The notes under the pieces were generated by a model. It was not told the DNA's origin. It did not search any database and was given only the letters and a program-made list of their open reading frames with translations. This document shows positions 22,394-30,934 of a stretch of DNA of 64,000 bases, one piece after another (the first letter of the stretch is position 1; every line of letters begins with the position of its first letter). The position numbers and the translations under genes were made by a program. The stretch lies in contig NZ_LNDD01000005.1 in NCBI RefSeq assembly GCF_002865985.1, positions 248,001 to 312,000 of the forward strand, read 5' to 3'. The stretch comes from Thermotoga sp. SG1 (GTDB lineage: Bacteria; Thermotogota; Thermotogae; Thermotogales; Thermotogaceae).

Positions 22394-23266
22394 GTGTTGA
22401 AGTACCTTATAGCTATGAGGCCTTTTTCCTTCGTTGCAAGTACCTTTCCTGTCACCACTGGAGCCATGTTGGCAGAAGATTTCTCCCTGACCAGATACAT
22501 TCTATCACTGATTGCTGCTGTTTTGCTTCATGCTGGTGTCAACACCACGAATGACTATTTTGATTACAAAAAAGGTGTTGATACAAAAGATTCTCTTGGC
22601 TCGAGTGGACTTCTTGTATCGGGAAAGATCACCCTGAAAGAAGAACTTCTTCTGAGTGTTCTGTGTTACGTTGCGAGTGTGATTCTGGGAATTTTTCTCA
22701 TAAAGATGTCTGGACCTGCTCTTTTGTGGATCGGACTTGTCGGGCTGGTTCTTGGTTATGCTTACACGGGCCATCCCTTCTATTTGAAATACAGAGCTCT
22801 TGGTATGTTCCTTGTGTTCATCCTCATGGGACCTCTGATGGTTCTTGGGGCGTACTACGTTCAAACTGGAAGGTTCTCAGTTGAAGCGTTTCTGATCTCC
22901 ATTCCGGTGGGGATTGCCACCGATCTGATACTTCTTGCAAACGAAATCAGAGATTCCGAATATGACAGAAGAAGCGGTATCAAAACGCTTCCCATTCTTA
23001 TCAGTGATCTTGCATCTTCTTATCTTTATGCTGTTCTGGTCGGAATCATATACGTTTTCATCTTTATCCTGGTCATCACGAACGTTCTAAAACCCATTGC
23101 TCTTGTCAGTCTGGTGGCTCTTTCCCTGTACATCGGTGTAATAAGACAGTTGTTTCAGAAATCCACCGGAAAAAAGAGTGCCAGAAAAATCGCCGGTGTC
23201 GACAAAATGAGTGCACTGGCAGAGATGATACTCTTTGTTTCCATGATTCTGGGACTCGTGGGGTGA
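22394..23266 (+). CDS. menA: UbiA-family prenyltransferase (MenA, DHNA polyprenyltransferase)
   Basis: About 290 residues from GTG 22394 (TTG 22397 also possible) after GGGAGGG. Attaches a polyprenyl chain to 1,4-dihydroxy-2-naphthoate, a late step of menaquinone synthesis. The first Asp-rich motif NTTNDYFDYKKGVDT and the second ANEIRDSEYDRRSGIKTLP bind the prenyl diphosphate through Mg2+; eight or nine hydrophobic segments surround them. The other men genes are not in the window, so the quinone head group is inferred. It lies close to the Etf/Fix genes, whose membrane subunit reduces a quinone. Confidence 0.85.
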   Translation: MLKYLIAMRPFSFVASTFPVTTGAMLAEDFSLTRYILSLIAAVLLHAGVNTTNDYFDYKKGVDTKDSLGSSGLLVSGKITLKEELLLSVLCYVASVILGIFLIKMSGPALLWIGLVGLVLGYAYTGHPFYLKYRALGMFLVFILMGPLMVLGAYYVQTGRFSVEAFLISIPVGIATDLILLANEIRDSEYDRRSGIKTLPILISDLASSYLYAVLVGIIYVFIFILVITNVLKPIALVSLVALSLYIGVIRQLFQKSTGKKSARKIAGVDKMSALAEMILFVSMILGLVG

Positions 23267-23271
23267 GAGAA

Positions 23272-23886
23272 ATGAGAAGAATACCGCTTCCTGGTTTCTT
23301 TCTTGTTTTGACAGGGCTTTTTGCAGGATGGTACGTTGTTTTCCAGACGGATGTTCTAGATTTCTGGTGGAGGATGTTTTTGACAACGTTGGTTTTCTCC
23401 CTTGTTGTGATTCTTCTTGGCGGAAAGAGAAACGTGGTGCCCAACCGGTACGAGCCACCATTGATAATCTACTCTGCCCTGATCGCATACCTTGTCTTCG
23501 TGATTGGTTATTTGATCTCACTTTTGATTCCGGCTTTTCACAACGATGTTGTCAGCGTCTACGAACTCTCGACAGGACAGAGTGTTGTGAAAGTGACGAT
23601 CCTTCTTCTGTTCATTGCCTTCTTTGAGGAGATCATATGGCGAGGTTTCATAGCGGAGTTTCTCCTTCAAAAGATGGACGTTTTGCCTGCTGTTTTGATT
23701 TCTTCAATTCTATACAGTATAGTTCACGTTTTCACCGGAAATATTGCTCTTATAGTTGGAGCGTTTGTTCTTGGATTGATTCTTTCGTTTCTATACGTGG
23801 TCACTGGAAAAGTGAGTACACCCGCTTTTTCTCACGCTCTGTGGAGTCTTCTCATATTCGTTCTTCTTCCTCTGAGAGGAGGATGA
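23272..23886 (+). CDS. CPBP-family intramembrane metalloprotease
   Basis: 204 residues from ATG 23272 (an upstream GTG at 23263 is less likely). The CPBP/Abi family motifs are present: EEIIWRGF (EExxxR) around residue 125, SIVHVFTG with the second metal-binding His, and SHALWS near the C-terminus, within seven or so hydrophobic segments. Members include eukaryotic Rce1 CAAX prenyl proteases and bacterial bacteriocin-immunity proteins; substrate unknown. It is 5 bp after menA and 4 bp before a membrane peptide, so part of the same operon. Confidence 0.8.
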   Translation: MRRIPLPGFFLVLTGLFAGWYVVFQTDVLDFWWRMFLTTLVFSLVVILLGGKRNVVPNRYEPPLIIYSALIAYLVFVIGYLISLLIPAFHNDVVSVYELSTGQSVVKVTILLLFIAFFEEIIWRGFIAEFLLQKMDVLPAVLISSILYSIVHVFTGNIALIVGAFVLGLILSFLYVVTGKVSTPAFSHALWSLLIFVLLPLRGG

Positions 23887-23890
23887 TACC

Positions 23891-23995
23891 GTGAAAACTC
23901 TGAGACTCGTTGTTGAGTTTCCTTTAGCATTTTTGATCCTTCTTTATGTTGGTTTTGATGTCTGGAGAAGGTACCTGAGGAGGCGGGAAAGATGA
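23891..23995 (+). CDS. 34-residue membrane peptide leading the Etf operon
   Basis: GTG start after GAGAGGAGGATG, 9 bp spacing. The product has one hydrophobic segment (FPLAFLILLYVGFDVW) and a very basic tail (RRYLRRRER), which by the positive-inside rule would lie in the cytoplasm. Its stop overlaps the etfB start (ATGA), and the sequence encoding its tail supplies the etfB ribosome binding site GAGGAGGCGG. Could be a small subunit or anchor for the membrane-associated Etf complex, or a translational leader. Confidence 0.55.
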   Translation: MKTLRLVVEFPLAFLILLYVGFDVWRRYLRRRER

Positions 23996-24849
23996 ACGTA
24001 GTTGTCTGTATCAAACAGGTTCCCGACACAACGAACGTCAGGATCGACAGAAAGACGAACAACCTCGTGAGGGAAGGAGTGCCCTCCATAATTAACCCGG
24101 ACGACGAAAGGGCTCTTGAATTTGCTTCGCAATTGAAAGAAAGATTTGGAGCAACGGTCTACGTGATAACGATGGGGCCACCGCAGGCAAAGGAAGCTCT
24201 GAAAGATGCCATTGCCTTTGGTCTGGATGAGGCGGTTCATTTGAGTGACAGAGCGTTCGCAGGAGCAGACACGCTCGCTACAACCTACACCCTCTACTGG
24301 GGAATAAAGAAGATAGAGGAAAAGATAGGAAAGATAGATCTCATTTTGACGGGAAAACAGGCGGTGGATGGTGATACTGGGCAAGTTGGCCCTGGTCTTG
24401 CCACGAGGTTTGGATACACCCTTGGTGCCTACGTTGTTCGAATAGAAGAACTCGATCCAGAGAAAAGAGAGATGGTGATTGTCAGAAGACTGGACCGCGG
24501 TTTTGAAAAGATTCGCTTGAAAATGCCAGCAGTTCTCACAATAACGGACGAGCTGAACAAACCAAGGTACGCGGATCTTCCGAATCTCATCAGAGCGATC
24601 AGGTACGAACCCATCGTTTGGACCCACAAAGATCTGGGACTCGATCCCAAAAAATGTGGTTTTTTCGGATCTCCCACAAGAGTTGTGAGTACGAACATCC
24701 CTCCTGCAAGAAAGGGTGGGGATATCATATCGAAGAACGAAGATCCTGAGGTGGCAGCGGAAAAACTCATAGAGGCTCTGAAGAAGTTCGGGGCTGTTCG
24801 TCTTGTGGAGGCTTTGAGACCCATTCTGGAAGGTGAGAAAAATGAGTGA
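23992..24849 (+). CDS. etfB: Electron transfer flavoprotein beta subunit, bifurcating (FixA/EtfB)
   Basis: 285 residues. Binds the bifurcating flavin contacted by NADH in the EtfABCX complex. Typical EtfB features: CIKQVPDT at the N-terminus, EGVPSIINPDDE, the ADP/FAD loop TGKQAVDGDTGQVGP, and the signature RRLDRGFEKIRLKMPAVLTI. The complex splits NADH electrons, reducing ferredoxin and quinone at once. I recall that the T. maritima homologue complex has been studied structurally. Translation is coupled to the 34-residue peptide upstream and to etfA downstream (8-bp overlap). Confidence 0.95.
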   Translation: MNVVVCIKQVPDTTNVRIDRKTNNLVREGVPSIINPDDERALEFASQLKERFGATVYVITMGPPQAKEALKDAIAFGLDEAVHLSDRAFAGADTLATTYTLYWGIKKIEEKIGKIDLILTGKQAVDGDTGQVGPGLATRFGYTLGAYVVRIEELDPEKREMVIVRRLDRGFEKIRLKMPAVLTITDELNKPRYADLPNLIRAIRYEPIVWTHKDLGLDPKKCGFFGSPTRVVSTNIPPARKGGDIISKNEDPEVAAEKLIEALKKFGAVRLVEALRPILEGEKNE

Positions 24850-25858
24850 GAAGAAGCTGATTTTCGTTCTGATCGAACACCACGACGGTAGAGCTCATCC
24901 TGTCTCCTGGGAGCTCATTGGAAAGGCAAGAGAGCTTGCCTCAAAACTGGAGAACTCGGAAGTGTGGGGAGTTCTACTTGGAGAGGGACTGGAAAATGTA
25001 GCAAAAGAGACAATACATCGGGGAGCAGACAAAGTTCTCTACGTGAAGAACAGAGAGTTCAACACGTACGTGAACTATCTCTACAAGAGAGCCCTCGTGG
25101 ACATGGTGAGAAAGTACAAGCCCGAGATATTCCTGATAGGTGCAACTCTTGAGGGAAGAGAACTTGCCGGAATGGTGGCAACCGAGCTGGAGACCGGACT
25201 GACTGCCGACTGTACAGGACTCGATATAATACCCGATAAAAAGCTCCTCGCCATGACGAGACCCACCTTCGGTGGGAACCTCATGGCGACCATCATGTGT
25301 CCAGATCACCGGCCCCAGATGGCAACGGTGAGGCCCGGAGTGATGAGGGAGCTTCCTCCAGATCCCGAAAGAACAGGAGAGATCATCGAGGAAGAATACG
25401 ACCTTGGAACCTATGAAAAGTTGATCGAGATCCTGGAGACGATACCGCTTCAAACTCAGGTGAATCTCGAGTACGCTCCCGTCGTGGTTGCCGGTGGAAA
25501 GGGAGTGGGAGGGCCGGAAGGCTTCAAGAAATTGAAGGAACTTGCAGATCTTCTTGGAGGGGAGGTAGGGGCATCCAGGGCTGCTGTGAAGGCTGGCTGG
25601 ATCTCTCCAGAGTACCAAGTTGGTCAGACCGGAAAAACCGTAAGACCAGTCATCTACTTTGCGTGCGGTATCTCTGGTGCGATCCAGCACGTTGTGGGAA
25701 TAAAGGAGTCTGAAATCATCGTTGCCATCAACATCGATGAAAACGCACCGATATTCGACATAGCCGACATAGGTATAGTTGGAGATCTTCACAAGGTAGT
25801 TCCTGCGATCACATCGAAGCTCAGAGACCTTTTGAACAGAAGCGGGGTGAGAAGATGA
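24842..25858 (+). CDS. etfA: Electron transfer flavoprotein alpha subunit (FixB/EtfA)
   Basis: 338 residues from ATG 24842, preceded by AGGTGAG. The N-terminal half pairs with EtfB; the C-terminal domain holds the shuttling FAD: GGKGVGGPEGF, VGASRAAVKAGW, QVGQTGKTVRP, GISGAIQHV and NIDENAPIFDIADIGIVGD, all conserved EtfA motifs. It carries electrons from the bifurcating site to FixC. The 3' end overlaps fixC by 4 bp. Confidence 0.95.
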   Translation: MSEKKLIFVLIEHHDGRAHPVSWELIGKARELASKLENSEVWGVLLGEGLENVAKETIHRGADKVLYVKNREFNTYVNYLYKRALVDMVRKYKPEIFLIGATLEGRELAGMVATELETGLTADCTGLDIIPDKKLLAMTRPTFGGNLMATIMCPDHRPQMATVRPGVMRELPPDPERTGEIIEEEYDLGTYEKLIEILETIPLQTQVNLEYAPVVVAGGKGVGGPEGFKKLKELADLLGGEVGASRAAVKAGWISPEYQVGQTGKTVRPVIYFACGISGAIQHVVGIKESEIIVAINIDENAPIFDIADIGIVGDLHKVVPAITSKLRDLLNRSGVRR

Positions 25859-27171
25859 AGATAGAATTCGACGTGGTCGTAATCGGGGCAGGACCGTCTG
25901 GCCTTTCCTGTGCGTACGTTCTTGCAAGAAACGGGCTCAAGGTTGCCGTGGTGGAAAAGGGAGAATATCCCGGCTCCAAGAACGTGATGGGAGGAGTCCT
26001 TTACGTTCATCCATTGAAAGAGTTAATGCCCGATTTCTTAGAGAGAGTCTCCAGTTCGAAGGCCCTGGAGAGAAACGTCATAGAACAGAATCTATGGGTC
26101 CTCGGAAAAGATGGTGTTGTGAAAATCGGTCACAGAAACGCTGAGTGGAAAGAAAAGCCAAACGCCTTCACCGTCTTGAGGGCAAATTTCGATAGATGGT
26201 TCGCTCAGGAAGTGGAGAAAGCGGGGGCTCTGATCATACCGAAAACCAAGGTAGAGGATTTCCTCAGGAACGAAAAAGGAGAGATAGTGGGTGTTGTGAC
26301 TTCAAGACCTAAAGGAGAGATACACAGCAAGGCGGTTGTGATCGCTGAAGGTGTGAACCCCATTCTCACGATGAAGGCAGGTCTCAGAAAAGAAGACCTG
26401 AAACCTCACATGGTGGCCGTTGCCGTGAAAGAAGTGATCAGTGTTCCTGAAGACGTCGTGAACAGGATGTTCGGTGTTGAAGGAAACGATGGAGCAACGA
26501 TAGAACTTCTTGGAAGCTGGTCTGAGGGAATGTTCGGAATGGGATTTCTCTACGCCAACAGGTCTTCTGTATCTCTGGGGTGTGGTGTCCTTCTCGAAGA
26601 CCTCAGAAAGAAGAAGATAAAGCCGTATCAACTCCTGGAAAATCTGAAGAACCATCCCGTCATCTCCGACATGCTTGGAGAGTACAAAAACAACACCATG
26701 GAGTACCTGGCACATCTGATCCCTGAAGGTGGATACTACGCCATGCCGAAGGTGTATGGAGACAGGGTACTCGTGTGTGGAGACGCAGCGATGCTTGTGA
26801 ACTCGATACACCGTGAAGGGTCGAACCACGCGATCACATCGGGAAGACTCGCTGCCGAAACACTCCTTGAGGCCTTTGAAAAGGGTGATCTCTCCGAGAA
26901 GACCCTGAAGAATTACTACCTCAGGTTGAAGGAATCTTTCATACTGAAGGATCTGGAAAAGTACAAGGACCTCATGCCCACAATGGAGAAAAATCACCAG
27001 TTCGTTGAAGTCTATCCTGATCTTGCAAACGATGCTTTGAAGAGATTCCTACAGGTCGATGGAACGCCGAAATGGGATGTTCAGAAGCAGATCGCTGATA
27101 TGGTTCTCTCCAGGAGGAGCCTGCTTGGGATCTCCCTGGACCTTCTCAGATTCTGGAAGGCTGTGAGGTGA
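25855..27171 (+). CDS. fixC: Electron transfer flavoprotein-quinone oxidoreductase subunit (FixC/EtfC)
   Basis: 438 residues. A Rossmann FAD site VVIGAGPSGLSCAYVLARNG opens the protein; a second FAD motif GDRVLVCGDAAMLVNSIHREG lies at about 300-320. It is a membrane-associated quinone reductase (no transmembrane span, amphipathic insertion expected as in ETF-QO). With the ferredoxin subunit FixX it takes the high-potential electrons from EtfAB to quinone. menA upstream and a polyprenyl synthase downstream fit this acceptor. Confidence 0.94.
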   Translation: MKIEFDVVVIGAGPSGLSCAYVLARNGLKVAVVEKGEYPGSKNVMGGVLYVHPLKELMPDFLERVSSSKALERNVIEQNLWVLGKDGVVKIGHRNAEWKEKPNAFTVLRANFDRWFAQEVEKAGALIIPKTKVEDFLRNEKGEIVGVVTSRPKGEIHSKAVVIAEGVNPILTMKAGLRKEDLKPHMVAVAVKEVISVPEDVVNRMFGVEGNDGATIELLGSWSEGMFGMGFLYANRSSVSLGCGVLLEDLRKKKIKPYQLLENLKNHPVISDMLGEYKNNTMEYLAHLIPEGGYYAMPKVYGDRVLVCGDAAMLVNSIHREGSNHAITSGRLAAETLLEAFEKGDLSEKTLKNYYLRLKESFILKDLEKYKDLMPTMEKNHQFVEVYPDLANDALKRFLQVDGTPKWDVQKQIADMVLSRRSLLGISLDLLRFWKAVR

Positions 27172-27177
27172 TGTGTC

Positions 27178-27456
27178 GTGAGGATCGAGGATAAACTCTA
27201 CCTGAACAGATACAGAACGGACGAGGAAAATCCCCATTTGAAGATAAAAGACGAAAGCGTCTGCGCAAAAAAGTGTGCTGATCGGCCGTGTATAAGTTGC
27301 TGCCCTGCGGACGTGTACGAGTGGACGGAAAAAGGAATGGAAGTGAAGTTCGAGGGGTGTCTTGAGTGCGGTACCTGCAGGGTGGTCTGCCCATTTGGGA
27401 ATATAGAATGGGAGTATCCGAGGGGGAACTACGGGATACTATACAAATTCGGGTGA
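27178..27456 (+). CDS. fixX: Ferredoxin-like FixX/EtfX
   Basis: 92 residues, GTG start 6 bp after fixC. Cys-rich C-terminal part: CISCCPADVYEW and CLECGTCRVVCPFGNIEW, with the CxxCxxC...CP pattern of iron-sulfur ferredoxins of the FixX type. It passes electrons between the Etf flavins and the FixC quinone site. Confidence 0.92.
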   Translation: MRIEDKLYLNRYRTDEENPHLKIKDESVCAKKCADRPCISCCPADVYEWTEKGMEVKFEGCLECGTCRVVCPFGNIEWEYPRGNYGILYKFG

Positions 27457-27465
27457 GGTGGTTTT

Positions 27466-27807
27466 ATGTATGTGAGGATAGACAGGAAGAAACTTCCCTG
27501 CGTGGAAACTGAAGGAACTGTTCTCTGCACCACCTGCGGAAACAGTTATCAGATAGAGCCAAGGCAGAAACTGCATTCCATAATCGTCACGACGTGTCCA
27601 CACTGTGGCCATCAGAACATAAACGTTGTGACCAACAGCATAAGGTTCATAGAAGAGGTCATCTCAAAGATAGAAAGACTCAGGCAGGATCTTCTCGAAC
27701 TCAAGAGATCCCTCGAGATAGAGATGCAGCAGAACGGTTTTGTGGACAACTACCCGGAGGTGTTCAAAGCGGATGATGGAAAACAGCCTGAACCAAAACT
27801 CCTGTGA
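27466..27807 (+). CDS. Zinc-ribbon protein of unknown function
   Basis: 113 residues. Two CxxC pairs (CTTCGNSY and CPHCGHQ) form a zinc ribbon at about residues 21-50; the rest is a coiled-coil-like helix (ISKIERLRQDLLELKRSLEI) with a polar tail. It follows fixX by 9 bp and overlaps the polyprenyl synthase gene by 35 bp, so it is in the Etf operon. Function unknown; nucleic-acid or protein binding is likely. Confidence 0.7.
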   Translation: MYVRIDRKKLPCVETEGTVLCTTCGNSYQIEPRQKLHSIIVTTCPHCGHQNINVVTNSIRFIEEVISKIERLRQDLLELKRSLEIEMQQNGFVDNYPEVFKADDGKQPEPKLL

Positions 27808-28672
27808 ACTAGAAAGGGTCAGAGAACGCATTGTACAGATTCTTTCTGAGTTTTTTCCAGAGCAAATAATGAGGGACCTTCCGCTCTTTGGAAAGATGCT
27901 GAGGGTGAGACTTTCGATACTTTCTTTCAAAAACAGTGGAGTGGAGATCGACGAAGATGCGATATCGTCCCTTGCCGCACTGGAACTTGTTCACCTGGCA
28001 TCACTCCTTCACGACGATGTGATCGATGGTGCTCGCTTTAGGAGGGGAAAAGAGACGATAAACTCCCTGTACGGTGACAGGGCGGCGGTGGCGGCGGGGG
28101 ATCTGGTCCTCGTCAGTGCGTTCCAGACGGTTGAAGAACTGGAAAACGACACACTGAGAAGGTCGTTTTTGAACGTGATCAGAAAGATGTCGGAAGGGGA
28201 ATTGCTCGAGCAACTGAAGAGACACACACCGATCACAAAAGAAGAGTACTTCCGCATAGTCGAGGGAAAAAGCGGTGCACTTTTTGGCCTTGCACTCCAG
28301 CTTCCTGCGTTGCTGAAAGGAGAATCAGGAGAAGAACTCTACAAACTCGGTGTTACCATCGGGACCATCTATCAGATGTTCGACGACATCATGGATTTTG
28401 CGGAAACAGAAAAGATCGGAAAAGACGGCCTCCTCGATCTCAAAAACGGTGTTGCTTCCTTTCCGCTGGTGACGGCGATGGAGAAGTTTCCAAAAGCCAG
28501 GGAGATGTTTGAAAACCGTGACTGGAACGGATTGATGTCGTTCATGAAAGAAAAGGAGATTCTGAAAGAGTGTGAAGAAAATCTGAGATCCCTTGTGAAG
28601 AAAGTGATGAAGGAAAATCCCTGGTTGAAGGACTTTGTGGAGGGAATCTTCAGTGTCAAAATCTTTTCATGA
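27773..28672 (+). CDS. Long-chain polyprenyl diphosphate synthase (octaprenyl type)
   Basis: 299 residues from ATG 27773, matching my memory of the T. maritima octaprenyl diphosphate synthase length and N-terminus. Condenses isopentenyl diphosphate onto an allylic primer. First Asp-rich motif DDVID in LASLLHDDVIDGARFRRGK, second DDIMD in QMFDDIMDF, both Mg2+-diphosphate sites of trans-prenyltransferases. Product chain would serve quinone side chains (with MenA). GGAGGTG is 10 bp before the start. Confidence 0.9.
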   Translation: MMENSLNQNSCELERVRERIVQILSEFFPEQIMRDLPLFGKMLRVRLSILSFKNSGVEIDEDAISSLAALELVHLASLLHDDVIDGARFRRGKETINSLYGDRAAVAAGDLVLVSAFQTVEELENDTLRRSFLNVIRKMSEGELLEQLKRHTPITKEEYFRIVEGKSGALFGLALQLPALLKGESGEELYKLGVTIGTIYQMFDDIMDFAETEKIGKDGLLDLKNGVASFPLVTAMEKFPKAREMFENRDWNGLMSFMKEKEILKECEENLRSLVKKVMKENPWLKDFVEGIFSVKIFS

Positions 28673-28684
28673 GGAGGTGTGGGT

Positions 28685-29269
28685 ATGTTCGTTGATTACC
28701 TGACCGTGTTCATGGCAGACGTGGTTGCCGGGCTCGGTGTTCTCATCGCGTTTGTTCTCAAGGGTTTGAACGATTCCGAGAAGGCGAAACCCTTTGCTCC
28801 GGCTTTTGCAGCGGTTGGTCTTCTGGCGATCGCTACAGGGCTTCACATGGTTCTGACTTGGCCACTTCCCGGAAGTCACAACATTGCCTTCGGTGAACCG
28901 TTCCTTCTGTACGGATTTGTCTTTCTGGCGGCAGCCATAGCCGTTGCAAAGGGATGGGACCTCATGCCCACGACGATCTTTGCTTTGTTTGCGGGAATAT
29001 ACGCTATCATAGTCGGTGGCTCCATAATAGGATACGGAATGACAAGACATCCTGCCACCTCTGGACTCGGATTCATCGCGGCAGGTCTTGTCGGTGTTCT
29101 GAGTCCTGTAGTCTGGAAACTCAGGGAAAACAAAGTTATAAGATTCCTTGGTATCGTTCTTCTTGCTCTGACGCTTCTTCTGTGGTTCATCACCATGTAC
29201 GGTTCTCTTACGGGACATATAAACCCGCAGGGAAGCTTTGGAAAGTGGACTCCGATTCCCATGAGATGA
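28685..29269 (+). CDS. DUF981-like multi-span membrane protein
   Basis: 194 residues from ATG 28685 after GGAGGTGTGG. Six or so hydrophobic segments with conserved-looking polar elements (FADxF-like start MFVDYLTVFMADVVAG; GLHMVLTWPLPGSHNIAFGE; GYGMTRHPATSGLGF). It resembles archaeal/bacterial DUF981 membrane proteins of unknown function. It closes the Etf operon, followed by a strong terminator, so a role near quinone or redox chemistry is possible but unsupported. Confidence 0.65.
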   Translation: MFVDYLTVFMADVVAGLGVLIAFVLKGLNDSEKAKPFAPAFAAVGLLAIATGLHMVLTWPLPGSHNIAFGEPFLLYGFVFLAAAIAVAKGWDLMPTTIFALFAGIYAIIVGGSIIGYGMTRHPATSGLGFIAAGLVGVLSPVVWKLRENKVIRFLGIVLLALTLLLWFITMYGSLTGHINPQGSFGKWTPIPMR

Positions 29270-29286
29270 TAGAGGGGAAAAACCAG

Positions 29287-29314
29287 AAGGAGGGGCTGAA
29301 GCCCCTCCTTTTTT
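29287..29314 (+). terminator. Terminator of the Etf/polyprenyl operon
   Basis: Stem AAGGAGGGGC/GCCCCTCCTT with a 4-nt loop and TTTTTT. Confidence 0.9.
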
Positions 29315-29342
29315 GTAATAGAATAGCCCTGGGGGTGGTTGT

Positions 29343-30668
29343 ATGAGAATTTTGCTCATAAACCCTTACAGTGGAGGGTACTATTACAGACTCGGAGCTG
29401 TTTACCCTCCCCTTGGCCTCATGTACATCTGCTCTTCTCTCAGGGAAAAGGAATACAGTGTGAACTTTGTGGACATGAACGTGGAGAGATTCGACTGGAA
29501 GAATTTCGATTTTGGTGAGTACGATGTGGTGGGAATATCCGTTGACACAGTGCGATTTCCTGTAGCAGAAAAGATCGCAAAGAAGGCAAAAGCCTGTGGT
29601 ACTACGGTGGTGATGGGAGGGCCTCATGCAACGGCTTTTTACGAAACGATCCTTCGGCAAGGCCTGTGCGATTATGTTGTACTCGGAGAGGGAGAGAGGG
29701 CTTTTTCAGATCTTGTAGAAAGTATCGCAAACAAAGAAAAACACCCTCAAATACCCGGTGTCGCTTACGTGAGAGATGGAGATATCTTTGTGTTTCCTTC
29801 TCAGTTCATAGAGAATCTGGATGACTTACCCTTCCCTGACAGAGAAAAAGTGTATCTTTACAGGACGAAATTCGCAGGTGAGAGGGCAACGAGCCTGATC
29901 ACCTCAAGAGGTTGTCCTTTCAACTGTGAGTTCTGCAGCGCCTCTCAGTTCATGGGAAGAAGAATCAGATGGAGAAGCGTTGAAAACGTGATCGATGAGC
30001 TGAAGATTTTGAAGAAGATGGGATATGGTTCTGTGATCTTCTTCGATGACAATTTCACGATAAATCCAAAGAGGGTTGTGAATCTATGCGAAGAGATGCT
30101 GAGAAAAGACCTTCGTTTCAGATGGTGGGCGTTTTCGAGAGCAGATGAACTCCTTGGACATGAAGATATGGTGGAGGCGATGTCGAAAGCAGGCTGTAAA
30201 ATGCTGTTCATAGGCTTTGAGAGTGCAGACGACGAGGTGCTGGAGGAGTATGGGAAGAATCTGAAATCCGGTATAGCCTTCGATGTGGTGAAACTCTTGA
30301 AGAAATACAGGATAGACGTGTTTGCAAGTTTTGTGATTGGAGCGTTGAAAGACACGAAAAAGACCATAGAGAAAACGGTGAAATTTGCCAGGAAACTGAA
30401 AGCGTCCATCGTACAGTTCTCAATTCTCACGCCATATCCTGGAACAGCACTCTTTGAAAAACTGAAACATCTGATCGTGGAAAAAGACTGGAGAAAATTC
30501 GATGGGACCCATCTGGTGTTCAAGCACCCAAATTTCTCATCGAAGGAGTTGAAAAGACTTTTTATAAAAGCCTATTATGCTGCGTACACGTCTCCGAGGT
30601 TGATATTCAGACGGGGTATACCATTTTTGATTCGATTGCTTACACGTAGAGAGGCCTATTCTCTTTGA
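29343..30668 (+). CDS. B12-binding-type radical SAM protein
   Basis: 441 residues. N-terminal cobalamin-binding-like Rossmann domain (MRILLINPYSGGYYYRLGAVYPPLGLMY... split over 1-140; VVMGGPHAT, VVLGEGE) and a radical SAM domain with CPFNCEFC at about 200 binding the [4Fe-4S] cluster. The DxHxxG B12 base-off motif is not obvious, so cobalamin use is uncertain. Homologues modify lipids, tetrapyrroles or natural products; the substrate is not predictable. It overlaps the convergent flgJ-like gene by 13 bp. Confidence 0.8.
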   Translation: MRILLINPYSGGYYYRLGAVYPPLGLMYICSSLREKEYSVNFVDMNVERFDWKNFDFGEYDVVGISVDTVRFPVAEKIAKKAKACGTTVVMGGPHATAFYETILRQGLCDYVVLGEGERAFSDLVESIANKEKHPQIPGVAYVRDGDIFVFPSQFIENLDDLPFPDREKVYLYRTKFAGERATSLITSRGCPFNCEFCSASQFMGRRIRWRSVENVIDELKILKKMGYGSVIFFDDNFTINPKRVVNLCEEMLRKDLRFRWWAFSRADELLGHEDMVEAMSKAGCKMLFIGFESADDEVLEEYGKNLKSGIAFDVVKLLKKYRIDVFASFVIGALKDTKKTIEKTVKFARKLKASIVQFSILTPYPGTALFEKLKHLIVEKDWRKFDGTHLVFKHPNFSSKELKRLFIKAYYAAYTSPRLIFRRGIPFLIRLLTRREAYSL

Positions 30669-30925
30669 GGAAGACTGGAGAATGTTTTTCCACCAAGACT
30701 CTTCATCACCATTTCCGTAAGCGGGCTCTGTTTTGCGGCCTGCTCTGCGTATTCGTGTAGGAGCATCTCTTTGAACCACTTCTCTGCGCTTGTTTCAGGG
30801 ATCAGATCGTACTTTGGAATGGAGTCGTACATTTCTTTGAACAGTTTATAAAACAACTCACTCACAAATTCCACACTGGCATCCCTCAGATTCTTTATAC
30901 TGGTAGAAACTCCAAGAACGTACAT
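30656..30925 (-). CDS. flgJ: Flagellar rod-binding protein, single-domain FlgJ
   Basis: 89 residues after GAGGTGAAAG. Resembles the N-terminal rod-binding domain of FlgJ (LRDASVEFVSELFYKLFKEM; EKWFKEMLLHEYAEQAAKQS), the cap for rod assembly. The C-terminal muramidase domain of proteobacterial FlgJ is missing, as in many non-proteobacteria. Last gene of the flagellar operon, 9 bp after flgI. Confidence 0.75.
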   Translation of the reverse strand: MYVLGVSTSIKNLRDASVEFVSELFYKLFKEMYDSIPKYDLIPETSAEKWFKEMLLHEYAEQAAKQSPLTEMVMKSLGGKTFSSLPQRE

Positions 30926-30934
30926 TCTTTCACC

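Noticed and set aside
24974-25927. Long frame of 317 codons opposite etfA
   Set aside because: Antisense shadow of a well-conserved gene; no ribosome binding site and Arg/His/Ser-rich unnatural composition.
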